Positions 8,474 to 17,320 of a stretch of DNA of 64,000 nucleotides are shown here, one piece after another. Position 1 is the stretch's first letter. Each line of letters opens with the position of its first letter. The DNA is taken from the NCBI GenBank assembly GCA_019119555.1, contig DWWU01000015.1, positions 1 through 64,000 on the forward strand. Reading direction: 5' to 3'. The DNA comes from Candidatus Fusicatenibacter intestinigallinarum. GTDB taxonomy: Bacteria > Bacillota > Clostridia > Lachnospirales > Lachnospiraceae. The notes beneath the pieces are model-generated. The model saw nothing but the letters and a program-made list of their open reading frames with translations. It was not told the DNA's origin and did not search any database. Made by a program: the position numbers and the translations under genes.

Positions 8474-9310
8474 TTATCCTTTTACTGCGCCGGCAGCCAC
8501 ACCTTTGATGATGTGTTTCTGGCAGGACAGATAGAAAATAATTACCGGGATCACCGCGAGAATCAGCGCCGCCATAATTGCGCCCATATCCACACGGCCG
8601 TAGCTTCCCTTCATATACTGAATTGCAATAGAGATCGTCTTGTACTTATTCAGATCCAGTACCAGATAAGGAAGCAGGAAATCGTTCCAGATCCACATGG
8701 TTTCCAGGATTCCGACGGAAATATACGTCGGTTTCATGATCGGCAGCACGATGGTAAAGAAGGTGCGCAGCGGCGTACATCCGTCGATCAGCGCCGCCTC
8801 CTCAATCTCAAGAGGAATTGACTTTACGAAGCCGCAGAACATGAACACTGCAAGCCCTGCGCCGAAGCCCAGATAAATAATGATGATTCCCCATGGGGTA
8901 TTCAGCCTGGTCCGGTCTGCAACCAGAGAGAGGGTAAACATAACCATCTGGAATGGCACAACCATGGAAAAAACACACAGCAGGTACAGGGTTTTTGTAA
9001 ACCGTGTCTTTACCCTTGTGATATACCATGCGCACATGGAGGTACAGATCAGAATGACCAGGACGGAACCAATGGTGATAAACACTGTCCAGCCGACCGC
9101 ACTGAGCAGGCCGTATTTGTCGATGGCAGTCACATAGTTTTCGATTCCGTTCCAGGTCTTTTCTGTGGGAAACGTAAACGGTTCCTTGTTGATAAAGACT
9201 TTTTTCTTGAATGAATTCATCAGCACAATCAGAATCGGCGAGATATAGATCAGCCCGAGAATTGTAAAGACGATTGTGCCAATCATGCTCAGTCCACGTT
9301 TTCTTTTCAT
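8474..9310 (-). CDS. Sugar ABC transporter permease (MalG/LacG type)
   Basis: A 278-residue inner-membrane component of a CUT1 carbohydrate importer with six predicted helices. The EAA loop that docks the ATPase reads EEAALIDGCTPLRTFF near residue 190. The C-terminus HIIKGVAAGAVKG is typical of the MalG branch. The gene starts directly after the stop of the MalF-type gene, so they are co-translated. No ATPase gene lies in this operon; a shared MsmX/UgpC-type ATPase elsewhere must energise it, as is usual for CUT1 systems of Firmicutes. Confidence 0.92.
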   Translation of the reverse strand: MKRKRGLSMIGTIVFTILGLIYISPILIVLMNSFKKKVFINKEPFTFPTEKTWNGIENYVTAIDKYGLLSAVGWTVFITIGSVLVILICTSMCAWYITRVKTRFTKTLYLLCVFSMVVPFQMVMFTLSLVADRTRLNTPWGIIIIYLGFGAGLAVFMFCGFVKSIPLEIEEAALIDGCTPLRTFFTIVLPIMKPTYISVGILETMWIWNDFLLPYLVLDLNKYKTISIAIQYMKGSYGRVDMGAIMAALILAVIPVIIFYLSCQKHIIKGVAAGAVKG

Positions 9311-10153
9311 TTACTGCTGCACCTCCCTGGAACGTGTTGCCCGCAGCTGGATCATGCCGATCGCGACTACGATGACAAAGAATATAACGGCTTTCGCCTG
9401 ACCGACGCCTTCCCAGCCGGTTCGTCCGTAGAATGTGTTGAAGATGTTCAGCGCCATCATTTCGGACATTTTCGACGGTTCGCCTGCAGTCAGAGACAGG
9501 TTCTGGTCAAAGAGCTTGAAGCCATTGGTGATGGACAGGAACATACAGATGGTAATCGACGGCATCATCATCGGGATCGTTACCCGGAAGAGCCGCTGGA
9601 TTCCGGAGGCTCCGTCGATCTGCGCGGCTTCCATCACGTCCTCCGGGATTGACTGGAGTCCCGCGATATAGATAATCATCATGTAGCCGATCTGCTGCCA
9701 GCTTACGAGAATGATCATGCCCCAGAAGCCGTACCATTCGTTCAGTCCCAAAGCTGTCTGGTAGTGGGAGAGAATTCCGTTGAAGATCAGCTGCCAGATG
9801 TATCCGAGCACAATACCGCCGATCAGATTCGGCATAAAAAAGATTGTACGGAAAATATTGGTTCCTCTCATTTTCTGCGTCAGGGCCAGGGCCAGAGCAA
9901 AGGCAAAGATATTGATCACGATCAGCGAGACAACCGCGAACAGCAGTGTGTACCAGAAAGAATGCTGAAATACTGTATCTTTGAACGCCTCTATGTAATT
10001 GGAAATCCCTACAAATTTTGCATCGGTGACTGTGGTGAAATCGCAGAAGGACAGCCATATTCCCATCAGAAACGGGATGATAAAACCGAGAATAAATGCA
10101 AAGAATGTGGGAAGTACAAAAATCGGCATATAACGCCGGATTGCCTTTTCCAT
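9311..10153 (-). CDS. Sugar ABC transporter permease (MalF/LacF type)
   Basis: A 280-residue membrane protein with six helices. It opens with RRYMPIFVLPTFFAFILGF and carries the EAA loop MEAAQIDGASGIQRLFRVT near residue 180. It pairs with the MalG-type permease immediately downstream. A strong AAAGGAGG site precedes the start. A stem-loop with a T run separates it from the binding-protein gene, which should lower its expression relative to that gene. Confidence 0.92.
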   Translation of the reverse strand: MEKAIRRYMPIFVLPTFFAFILGFIIPFLMGIWLSFCDFTTVTDAKFVGISNYIEAFKDTVFQHSFWYTLLFAVVSLIVINIFAFALALALTQKMRGTNIFRTIFFMPNLIGGIVLGYIWQLIFNGILSHYQTALGLNEWYGFWGMIILVSWQQIGYMMIIYIAGLQSIPEDVMEAAQIDGASGIQRLFRVTIPMMMPSITICMFLSITNGFKLFDQNLSLTAGEPSKMSEMMALNIFNTFYGRTGWEGVGQAKAVIFFVIVVAIGMIQLRATRSREVQQ

Positions 10154-10173
10154 GAAATCGCCTCCTTTAAAAA

Positions 10174-10204
10174 AGCGGCTGACAGACTGCCTCTGTCAGC
10201 CGCT
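10174..10204 (-). terminator. Intra-operon attenuating terminator
   Basis: Read on the minus strand, AGCGGCTGACAGA pairs perfectly with TCTGTCAGCCGCT (loop GGCAG) and runs into TTTTTT, followed directly by the AAAGGAGG site of the permease gene. It sits between the binding-protein gene and the permeases. Confidence 0.8.
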
Positions 10205-10224
10205 TGGATTCCCTCTCGTTTTGT

Positions 10225-11541
10225 TTATTTGGCTGCTGCCGCTTCCGTTGCCCAGCCGTCAACAAATGCAGTTACAACCTTTTCCCAGTTTTCATCAGTC
10301 TGGTCTGCCGCATATGCGGTAAGCGCAGAGCCGACGCCGTTTTTCCACTCTTCGGAAGGCATGGTAGAGAATACCCATGTGACAGGAGTTTTTCCTTCGT
10401 CCAGGTATTTATTTGCCTCGTTTACAAGTGTATTTTCGGATTCCAGGTTTGACGGGAACGGGATCACAAATCCCATATCTCTGCACATTGCCTCCACGCC
10501 TTCGTCGGAGGTTACGCACCAATACATAAAGTCAAGCGTTGCCTGAATATCTTCTTCCGACGCCTTGGCGTTTACGCACCAGTAGTTCTCTGTGCCGGTG
10601 CAGACGCCCTGGTTTTCTTCGCCGTCCACGCCGATATAGATCGGAAGGATTCCAAGATTTTCATCGCCGACGTCCGCGATATTGTTATATTCCCAGGTTC
10701 CATTCTGATAGAAGACAGCCTCTTCCGTCACAAAATCAGCGGTAGCATCGTCTGCGGTTTTTGTGGAAATCTCAGTGGGCGCACAGGTGGCGTTGTTGAT
10801 ATACAGATCCCAGATCTGGCGATAGTTGTCGAGGTAGGTTCCCTTGATTGCGTCCGTGTTGTTGATTCCTTCGTCCTTATATTCATAGTAGATCGGAAGG
10901 TTTGCAAGGTGCGTCTTGAATCTCCAGTCGGAGGAGCCGTCCATGCCTGCGGAGGTAAACGCGGAGAAGCCAAGCTCGTCTTTCCTTGCGGTGATATCCT
11001 CTGCGACTGCCTTCAGACTGTCGAAATCGGTGATATCGTCGGCGGTGTATCCGGCCTTTTCAAGCAGCGATTTGTTGTAGATGATGCCGTAGTTTTCAAT
11101 GACATAGGCAATGCCGGCTGTTTTGTCTCCGTCCTTCAGTGCGAAGCTTTCGTCGGACAGCTCGTTTGCGATATCGGTTCCGGTGAGATCGTAGCAGTAG
11201 TCTTTCCAGCTTGCCAGTCCGACAGGCCCGTTTACCTGAAACAGTGTCGGCGCGTCTGTCTTTGCCATCTCGGATTTCAGGGTTTTTTCGTACTCTCCGG
11301 AGGCAGCGGTCAGAACAGTGACCGGAACGCCGGTTTCCTCTGTGTAAGTTTCTGCAAGATCCTGCCAGTACTCATCGGCTTCCGGTTTAAAGTTCAGATA
11401 GTAAACCTTTCCCTTTGCTTCCTGCGTGCTGCCGGAAGAAGCGGAACTTCCGGAAGATGAACTGTCGTTTCCGCATCCGGTCGCCAGCCCGGCGATCATT
11501 GTCACTGCGAGTAACGCTGATAATACTTTCTTTCTTTTCAT
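10225..11541 (-). CDS. Sugar ABC transporter substrate-binding lipoprotein
   Basis: A 438-residue family 1 solute-binding protein. The signal peptide ends in the lipobox LATGC (Cys23) and is followed by a Ser/Gly linker (NDSSSSGSSASSGS). The mature part has the usual features of CUT1 binding proteins: EADEYWQDLAETY near the N-terminus, FQVNGPVGLASW, and FYQNGTWEYNN in the middle. It is anchored outside the membrane and delivers an oligosaccharide to the MalF/MalG-type permeases encoded downstream. The sugar is unknown; control by the adjacent YesM/YesN-type pair is likely. Confidence 0.92.
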   Translation of the reverse strand: MKRKKVLSALLAVTMIAGLATGCGNDSSSSGSSASSGSTQEAKGKVYYLNFKPEADEYWQDLAETYTEETGVPVTVLTAASGEYEKTLKSEMAKTDAPTLFQVNGPVGLASWKDYCYDLTGTDIANELSDESFALKDGDKTAGIAYVIENYGIIYNKSLLEKAGYTADDITDFDSLKAVAEDITARKDELGFSAFTSAGMDGSSDWRFKTHLANLPIYYEYKDEGINNTDAIKGTYLDNYRQIWDLYINNATCAPTEISTKTADDATADFVTEEAVFYQNGTWEYNNIADVGDENLGILPIYIGVDGEENQGVCTGTENYWCVNAKASEEDIQATLDFMYWCVTSDEGVEAMCRDMGFVIPFPSNLESENTLVNEANKYLDEGKTPVTWVFSTMPSEEWKNGVGSALTAYAADQTDENWEKVVTAFVDGWATEAAAAK

Positions 11542-11619
11542 AATGTCCTCTTTCCTTTCTGAAAACGGTTCTGTAACTGTCCGGCCGCAAACAATTACGT
11601 TTTCCTTTGTTCTGAGGAC

Positions 11620-11625
11620 ATTATA
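11620..11625 (-). promoter_or_regulatory. -10 box of the sugar ABC operon
   Basis: TATAAT on the minus strand. No good -35 box lies 16-18 bases upstream, which suits a promoter needing an activator, here probably the adjacent AraC-type response regulator. ATAATGTCCTC at the start of the gene recurs next to this box in the same minus-strand orientation. Confidence 0.5.
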
Positions 11626-11693
11626 GCAATATGGCCCGTGCAGACGGTAACAATTAAAAAACCATAACTGCCAAAAATCATACGTTGTTTATC

Positions 11694-11721
11694 GTAACCG
11701 TTCCGCCGGCGGAACGGTTAC
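11694..11721. repeat. Palindromic repeat, short form
   Basis: A perfect 28-base palindrome with arms GTAACCGTTCCGCC and its complement, 13 bases beyond the stop codon of the 11735-13027 gene. It has CCGCC where most copies have CAGCC. Confidence 0.9.
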
Positions 11722-11734
11722 CGTCTCCCACTGT

Positions 11735-13027
11735 TTACTGTTCTTCCTGAAATTTCTGTATGCTTTCGTCTTCTCTGGCGGTAAATTCTTCCGGGGTTAT
11801 TTTTCCTTTTGCCAGGTCCGGAAGGATTTCCCCGAGGGTCTCTTCCTGCAGGATGGAATTCCACTTGACCTGATAATTGGGAACGAGTTCAGGATTGGTT
11901 TTGTACACGGCAATATAGTCTCGTTCCGCGGGAATCATTTCCGAGAGATCTTTGACAAACAGTTCTTCCTTCTGTTCCAGATTCAGTTTTGTCCGCAGTT
12001 TCAGGAGAGCCGCCGCCGCTTCTTTCTGTTCGTCGGTATAACTGGAGACGATTGCCCAGCCGAATGTTTCCGGTGATGAGATCAGCCGGTTTTCCGGGAA
12101 TGCAGAAAAGCGGACCTTGTCCTGCCATTCTTCCGGGATCTGGTCCATCATCCAGTAGCCGTTGGGAATCATTGCGGCCTGACCGGAAAAGAAATTTTCA
12201 TAGGACACGTCAAAATCTGAGTACAGCGCGTTTTCTGTGGTATAGGAAAACAGTTTCTGCAGGGTCTTTGCAATGCGCAGGCCGGACGCATTCTGATAGG
12301 TTTGCGGATAAAACTGCTGCATAAACGTAGCGCCCTCCTCTGTTGAGGCGGCCTCCGCCGTAGCGATCAGCATAGGCGCCCAGGCCGTCCCTTCTGTGTG
12401 CAGCGCAAGGGGAGTGATTCCGTGGCTTTTCAGCTTTTCACAGCAGTCCCAGAACTCTTCCCATGTGTCCGGAAATTCTTCAATTCCCGCCTGTGCGAAC
12501 AGTTCTTCATTCCAGTAGATGCCGGAACAGGAGAAGGCCGCCGTGCTGATCGGACTCAGGTAAATACTTCCGTCCTCTTCACTGCAGGATTCCAGCACGG
12601 AGGGTTCAATCATTGCCATCCATTCTTCGTCTTCCAGCAGGTAGGGAGACAGCTCTTCAATGCGTTCATCCTGAATCATCATATAGTAAAAGGCCGGAAG
12701 CATCCGGAGATCTGTGATGACCGTGGGCAGAGTATCTGTCACGTTCTGGCGTTTCAGATTCTGACGGTATTCCTCCTCTGTCTCCATAATCCATTCCACA
12801 TCGGCATGCCATGTCCCCTCGTACATTTCATTGAATGTATTGATCAGGGTCTCTTCGTTTTTGATTCCGGTGGAAGAATCCACAATCAAAACCACAGGAA
12901 AAGAGATTTCCTCTGGTTCCTCTGTTGTCTCAGGGGATGCTTTCTGGCATCCTGCCGCCGTTACGGCGACAAGCAGGGCAGCCGCGGCTGCCTGTATTTT
13001 TCTGGTCTTGTTTTTTTTAAGTTTCAT
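11735..13027 (-). CDS. Solute-binding lipoprotein linked to the two-component system
   Basis: A 430-residue lipoprotein with signal peptide and lipobox TAAGC (Cys27), then an acidic linker and a family 1 binding-protein fold (EEFPDTWEEFWDCCEKLKSHG, FFSGQAAMIPNGYWMM). Its start overlaps the end of the histidine kinase gene by 11 bases, with GGAGGGG upstream, so it belongs to the regulatory operon and not to the transporter operon. A separate binding protein made together with a sensor kinase may present ligand to the kinase; that role is inferred from position. Confidence 0.85.
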   Translation of the reverse strand: MKLKKNKTRKIQAAAAALLVAVTAAGCQKASPETTEEPEEISFPVVLIVDSSTGIKNEETLINTFNEMYEGTWHADVEWIMETEEEYRQNLKRQNVTDTLPTVITDLRMLPAFYYMMIQDERIEELSPYLLEDEEWMAMIEPSVLESCSEEDGSIYLSPISTAAFSCSGIYWNEELFAQAGIEEFPDTWEEFWDCCEKLKSHGITPLALHTEGTAWAPMLIATAEAASTEEGATFMQQFYPQTYQNASGLRIAKTLQKLFSYTTENALYSDFDVSYENFFSGQAAMIPNGYWMMDQIPEEWQDKVRFSAFPENRLISSPETFGWAIVSSYTDEQKEAAAALLKLRTKLNLEQKEELFVKDLSEMIPAERDYIAVYKTNPELVPNYQVKWNSILQEETLGEILPDLAKGKITPEEFTAREDESIQKFQEEQ

Positions 13028-14804
13028 AGGATTCCTGTTCGCCCCCTCCGGGAATTTTTATTGTACATGTGGTGCCGTCGCTGTGTGCTGTGAAATATAA
13101 TGCTGCTCCGTCCCCGTATTTCAGACGGAGACGGGTCAGAATATTTACGATTCCATATCCGTGGTTTTTATCCGGAAAACAGTTTTTGAATTCCGCAATC
13201 GGAAGATCGTTCATGGAGTTGATTTTCTCCAGCTGATCCTTTTCAATCGGAGTGCCGTTGTTGAACACGTTCAGATACAGAACATTGTCTCCGGCGCAGA
13301 TGGAAATAAGAATCCGCCCGCCTTCAAAGATATCCTGAAAACCGTATTTCACCGCATTCTCCACGACTGGCTGCAGAATCAGCTTCAGAACCTTTGTGTC
13401 CGACGCGTTTACCTGGCAGTTGATCTCGTAAGTGAAGAGATTCTGATTCCGAATCTGCTGAATTTCCATGTAGCTTTTTACATTTTCAAGTTCGTCTTCC
13501 AACGTCACAATCTCATTTCCTTTGCTCAGCGACAGGCGAAGATATTTTGACAATGCCTGAATCATACGCATTGTGGTTTCCTCCCGGTTGATCCGCGCCA
13601 GCATATAGATCGTGTCCAGGGTATTGTACAGAAAATGAGGATTGATCTGGCTGATCAGCATATTCAGCTCCGCCGTTCGGAGTTCTTTTTCCTGGGCTTT
13701 GATTTCTTCCAGAAGCCGCTGGATATTCCCAAGCATTTCGTTATAGGACCGGCCGATCTCATCCAGCTCCGTATTGGTATGCAGTTCGATGATACGGTCA
13801 AAATTGCTGCCGTCAAATTCGGTCATTGCTTCTTTGATCACCTGGATCGGTCTGGTAAATCTTCGCGAGAAATAGATACTCAGAACCATGGCTGCGGCAA
13901 TGACCAGAAGGTAAATCCCTGAAAGTACGAGAAAAACTGGCAGCAGGCCCCGGTTCAGAACTCTGTCCGGCACAAAGGAAAATACGGAGAATCCGCTGTT
14001 TTCATCGCGATAGGCCGACAGCACGCCGCCCTCCACTTTTTCTCCGGCAAGGGACAGACCGGCTTCGGTTTTTTCATTGATGCGCTCGGCAATATCTTCC
14101 GGTACACGCTCTCCCGTCCGGAAATCTTCCGGCGAGGAGGAAAGACAGACCTGTCCGTTTTTGTCGATGACACCTATGGCAGCTTCATCAGCCAGTTCCA
14201 TATTTGTGCCGGTGATCTGCTCCAGAAAGGCAGGTTCCATTTTGAAAAATAGCATTCCGGGTTCATGAGCATATTCCAGGCTTCTCACATACCGGCCGAT
14301 AAAAAGCGCATTTTCGTGGGTCCCGAACAGCGTATCCTCCGCCCAGAACCATTTTGTTCTGGAATAGTCGTCCCCCAGATACTCCTGAAAGCCGCTTTCT
14401 GTAACACTTTCATAGGAGACGTCGGAATAGGAACGGCTGTATACGTTTCCTTTGTTGTCCACATAACAGTAATCTGCCACATACTCCAGATCAATATAGG
14501 CGAAATATTTGCTCAGTGCAATATGGCGCACTTCCTCGAGCCCCTGTGTCTGAAGGCTTTCCTGTACGTCGTCATACAGAATGCATTCCGCTGTGACCTC
14601 GTCGCTTTTCCGGAACAGATATTCCAGAGTATACCTCATCCGCTCGGTCATGAACTCATATTTATCGATGATCGACCGGGTCAGCCGTTCCTTTACACAG
14701 AATCCTACGCCCAGATTGGAGAGCAGCAGAGCGAGGACCATAAGAGCCACTGTGTACTTCAGATATCTTCGCTGTATTCCCGATTTTTTGTACTTCCACT
14801 TCAT
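13017..14804 (-). CDS. YesM-type sensor histidine kinase
   Basis: A 595-residue membrane kinase. Helices near residues 15-35 and 290-315 enclose an extracellular sensor domain of about 260 residues. HAMP follows (FSRRFTRPIQVIKEAM). The phosphoacceptor box is the histidine-kinase-internal type, SQINPHFLYNTLDTIYML. The ATP-binding part has PVVENAVKYGFQ and GYGIVNILTRLRLKYGD. Such kinases sense extracellular sugars and phosphorylate YesN-type regulators, and the partner gene lies 26 bases upstream in the same operon. Confidence 0.94.
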   Translation of the reverse strand: MKWKYKKSGIQRRYLKYTVALMVLALLLSNLGVGFCVKERLTRSIIDKYEFMTERMRYTLEYLFRKSDEVTAECILYDDVQESLQTQGLEEVRHIALSKYFAYIDLEYVADYCYVDNKGNVYSRSYSDVSYESVTESGFQEYLGDDYSRTKWFWAEDTLFGTHENALFIGRYVRSLEYAHEPGMLFFKMEPAFLEQITGTNMELADEAAIGVIDKNGQVCLSSSPEDFRTGERVPEDIAERINEKTEAGLSLAGEKVEGGVLSAYRDENSGFSVFSFVPDRVLNRGLLPVFLVLSGIYLLVIAAAMVLSIYFSRRFTRPIQVIKEAMTEFDGSNFDRIIELHTNTELDEIGRSYNEMLGNIQRLLEEIKAQEKELRTAELNMLISQINPHFLYNTLDTIYMLARINREETTMRMIQALSKYLRLSLSKGNEIVTLEDELENVKSYMEIQQIRNQNLFTYEINCQVNASDTKVLKLILQPVVENAVKYGFQDIFEGGRILISICAGDNVLYLNVFNNGTPIEKDQLEKINSMNDLPIAEFKNCFPDKNHGYGIVNILTRLRLKYGDGAALYFTAHSDGTTCTIKIPGGGEQESYET

Positions 14805-14830
14805 ATTATCGTCTCTTTTCCGAATATTTC

Positions 14831-16419
14831 TTATCCTTCATACTCCTTCCGGTATTCGCTGGGGAGTTTTCCTGTGTATTGCTTAAACAGATGTGAGAAA
14901 TAGGAGGGGTTGCTGATTCCGACGGCATCGCAGATTTCCGCAATGCTTCTGTTTTCACTCTCCAGCAGTTTTTTTGCTTTCTCCATCCGGCGCTGCATCA
15001 GGTATTTCTTGAAGGTCATGCCAAAGGTGTTTTTAAAAACTCTTCCAAAATAAACCGGATTCAGGTAGATATGTGCGGCCACAGACACGATGGACAGGTC
15101 TTCGTCCTGAAGATGATCTTCGATGTAGGAGGCAGCTTCCGCCAGGTACTCTTTAAAGTATCTCGTCTCATCTTTTTCCGCTTCACGGATTCGTGTGTCG
15201 ATGGCATCGCACAGAATTTTATAACAGACGTCCACAGACTTTGCCGCGTTCAGATTCTCCAGGTTGTAATAATAATTCCGGAACTTTTCTTCAAGATTCT
15301 CTGTGAGGCCGTAGGTGTCCTGAAGCATGAATTCCGTCTTCAGCATCAGGCGGTGCAGATATTTGCACTGCAGTTCCTCCTCATGGGGAAGGGAGTAAAT
15401 GCGCTGGATAAATACCTCTTTCAGCTCTGAACGGTTGTTCTTCCGGACTGCGCTGACGATCAGGCTGTCAATATCCGTTCCGGCTTCATCCGGAACCTTC
15501 AGTTCTGTCTCTTCGGAAACGGTAAAAGCGCTGGCGCCGGAAATGCTGGCCATACCGAAAAGCTTCTGTGCTTCAAGGCAGCTTTTCCTGATTCCGGCGA
15601 TTCCCTTATACGGTTTTGAGATTGCTGCGACTACGGGGTTTGTTCGTCTTTCTTCGCATGTTCCAGAAGCGTTTTCAGTTCTCTGACCGCGTCCTTGTCT
15701 GTGGTGCGGATAATGAAAGCGCTGCCTTCGTCCACATCTGCCTTCCAATAGAAGAAGCGGGCGCCGATCACGTCTTCCAGACGTTTCATCAGGGCAAATC
15801 TCGAAGCTTCGTAGTCAAGGGAGTTTGTGATCTTATAGGTCAGGTCGATATCCACGCATACGGTGATAAAGCGGTCGTCATTCCCCGGAACATCTTCCAG
15901 TGTCCGAAAAACGTCTGCCACCTTTTCCTCGGGAATCAGATTCTGGACATATTTCTGAATCAACACCTGCAGAAAGCTGTCGCGGTTTTTCACCAGAAGA
16001 TTTTCCCAGCTCTCATACTTTTCTTCGTTTTCCACACGTTCCATGCAGGTTTTATAAGCGTTTTGCATCGTTTCCTGAAGCTTGTCGTCCTCGATTGGTT
16101 TCAGCAGATAAGCGAAAGCTCCAAGATCGCACGCCTGCTGGGCATAGTCAAAATCTCTGTACGCGCTCAGTACGATGAACAGACATTCCGGATCCGTTTT
16201 CTGAATTTCTTCTATCACCATAAGGCCTGTGATCTGTTTCATCCGTATGTCGGTCAGAACGACATGAGGCTTTGTTTCCCGGATTACCTCAATAGCCTGC
16301 TCTCCACTCTGGGCGGATCCCACAACCTGGAAGCCCATACCTGCCCAGTCGTAGGTGTTCAGAAGGCCCTGCAGCAAAATCGGCTCATCGTCCACAATTA
16401 CCAGTTTTAATGTTCTCAT
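14831..16419 (-). pseudogene. YesN/AraC-type response regulator, frameshifted
   Basis: The gene reads as two overlapping frames that together make one ~530-residue regulator. The first (15631-16419) has the receiver domain: LVIVDDEP, phosphoacceptor Asp in VVLTDIRM, LSAYRDF and LLKPI. The second (14831 to about 15748) has the end of the middle region and an AraC DNA-binding domain (IYLNPVYFGRVFKNTFG, ISNPSYFSHLFKQYTG). The break lies at the plus-strand run GGGGTTT, 15635-15641. One extra A in the coding strand would read DEQNPVVAAISK and restore a normal protein. It is either a recent mutation or a homopolymer sequencing error. The intact form would activate the sugar importer. Confidence 0.85.
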
Positions 16420-16596
16420 AGAATTCTCTCCCGTCTATCCCGCCAGAGGGTGTCTGAAAACAGCAGAACTTCCGCAGCAGTTCAGTGAAAATCACACTCT
16501 GGGTCTATTCTATCATATTACTTTCTTAATTTTAACGGATGAATCGTGGGAAGCTGTAATAAAAACCATACTCTTCCTGCAAAAAATCATAGCATT

Positions 16597-16620
16597 CGTA
16601 ACCGTTCAGCCAGCTGAACG
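16597..16620. repeat. Palindromic repeat, partial copy
   Basis: GTAACCGTTCAGCC joined to AGCTGAACGG, then the match stops. It lies between the response regulator and spoIIID in a gap (16420-16707) with no gene. Confidence 0.75.
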
Positions 16621-16639
16621 GCATTCAGAGCACAGGAAA

Positions 16640-16664
16640 AGGAGGGGGCGGTCAGCCCCCTCCT
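16640..16664 (-). terminator. Terminator of spoIIID
   Basis: AGGAGGGGGC and GCCCCCTCCT form a 10-bp GC-rich stem with a 5-base loop. On the minus strand it is followed by TTTTCC, about 45 bases after the spoIIID stop. Confidence 0.7.
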
Positions 16665-16707
16665 GCGTGGTTGTGAGAATCCGGATCCGCCGGACGCTCA
16701 CGGTGAT

Positions 16708-16983
16708 TCATTTTTCATTGTTGCTGCAGGCCTGCAGTCTCCGCTGGTATTTTTCCTTCGTAGCCATTCCTCCGCGGATATGGCGCTCCTGCTTGTTGAC
16801 GTTCAGAACCTCACGCACTTCTCCAGCCAGTTCAGGATTGATCTGTACCAGGCGTTCTACCATGTCTTTATGTACCGTAGACTTGCTGATACCGAATTTT
16901 TTCGCGGTCTGCCGGACCGTTGCTTTTGCCTCAATCATGTAGCTGGCGACTTCTATGGCCCTTTCTTCTATATAATCTTTCAA
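16708..16983 (-). CDS. spoIIID: Sporulation transcriptional regulator SpoIIID
   Basis: A 91-residue DNA-binding protein that switches mother-cell gene expression during sporulation. The helix-turn-helix TVRQTAKKFGISKSTVHKDM (from ~22) and the ending NVNKQERHIRGGMATKEKY match SpoIIID closely. Translation starts at a TTG (16983) because the family begins with KDYIEERA; a GGGGG-rich site lies just upstream. It is monocistronic. Its presence shows the organism belongs to a spore-forming lineage. Confidence 0.96.
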   Translation of the reverse strand: MKDYIEERAIEVASYMIEAKATVRQTAKKFGISKSTVHKDMVERLVQINPELAGEVREVLNVNKQERHIRGGMATKEKYQRRLQACSNNEK

Positions 16984-17050
16984 GGAACCCCCCGAAACTG
17001 TTGCTTTTTACAGTGTATGCAAAAGGATGACAAACCATGCAGACTGCAGG

Positions 17051-17140
17051 CAACCGTTCAGATGACTGAATGGTTGCCCGCAGGCTCTGCGCTTTCATAC
17101 GGTGTGTACAGTGAATGCGCAGACCTGGCTGAACTGTAAC
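17051..17140. repeat. Two adjacent palindromic repeat copies
   Basis: A short form at 17051-17076 (CAACCGTTCAGATG and its near-complement) is followed by a long-form half at 17091-17140, which in reverse reads GTTACAGTTCAGCCAGGTC, GCATTCACTGTAC and CCGTATGAAA. A further remnant, GCAGATCTGGCTGAA, lies near 17266-17280. These occupy most of the 16984-17320 gap, which holds no gene. Confidence 0.7.
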
Positions 17141-17320
17141 AGGAGCAAAGACTTTGAAACGGAAAACAATACTCAAACGCAGCCGGGGATGGTATAATTT
17201 ATTTTAAGCAGTTGCTTCAACACACGAAAAAAGTATAACCCGGTCTGGGCAGTAAAGTAACTACGCAGATCTGGCTGAATGATCACAGAGAAATTTACGA
17301 AAGACACAGGAGGTGCAGGA

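Noticed and set aside
9764-10546. 260-codon plus-strand frame opposite the MalF-type permease and binding-protein genes
   Set aside because: It is antisense to two well-supported genes and crosses the intra-operon terminator, with no domain resemblance.
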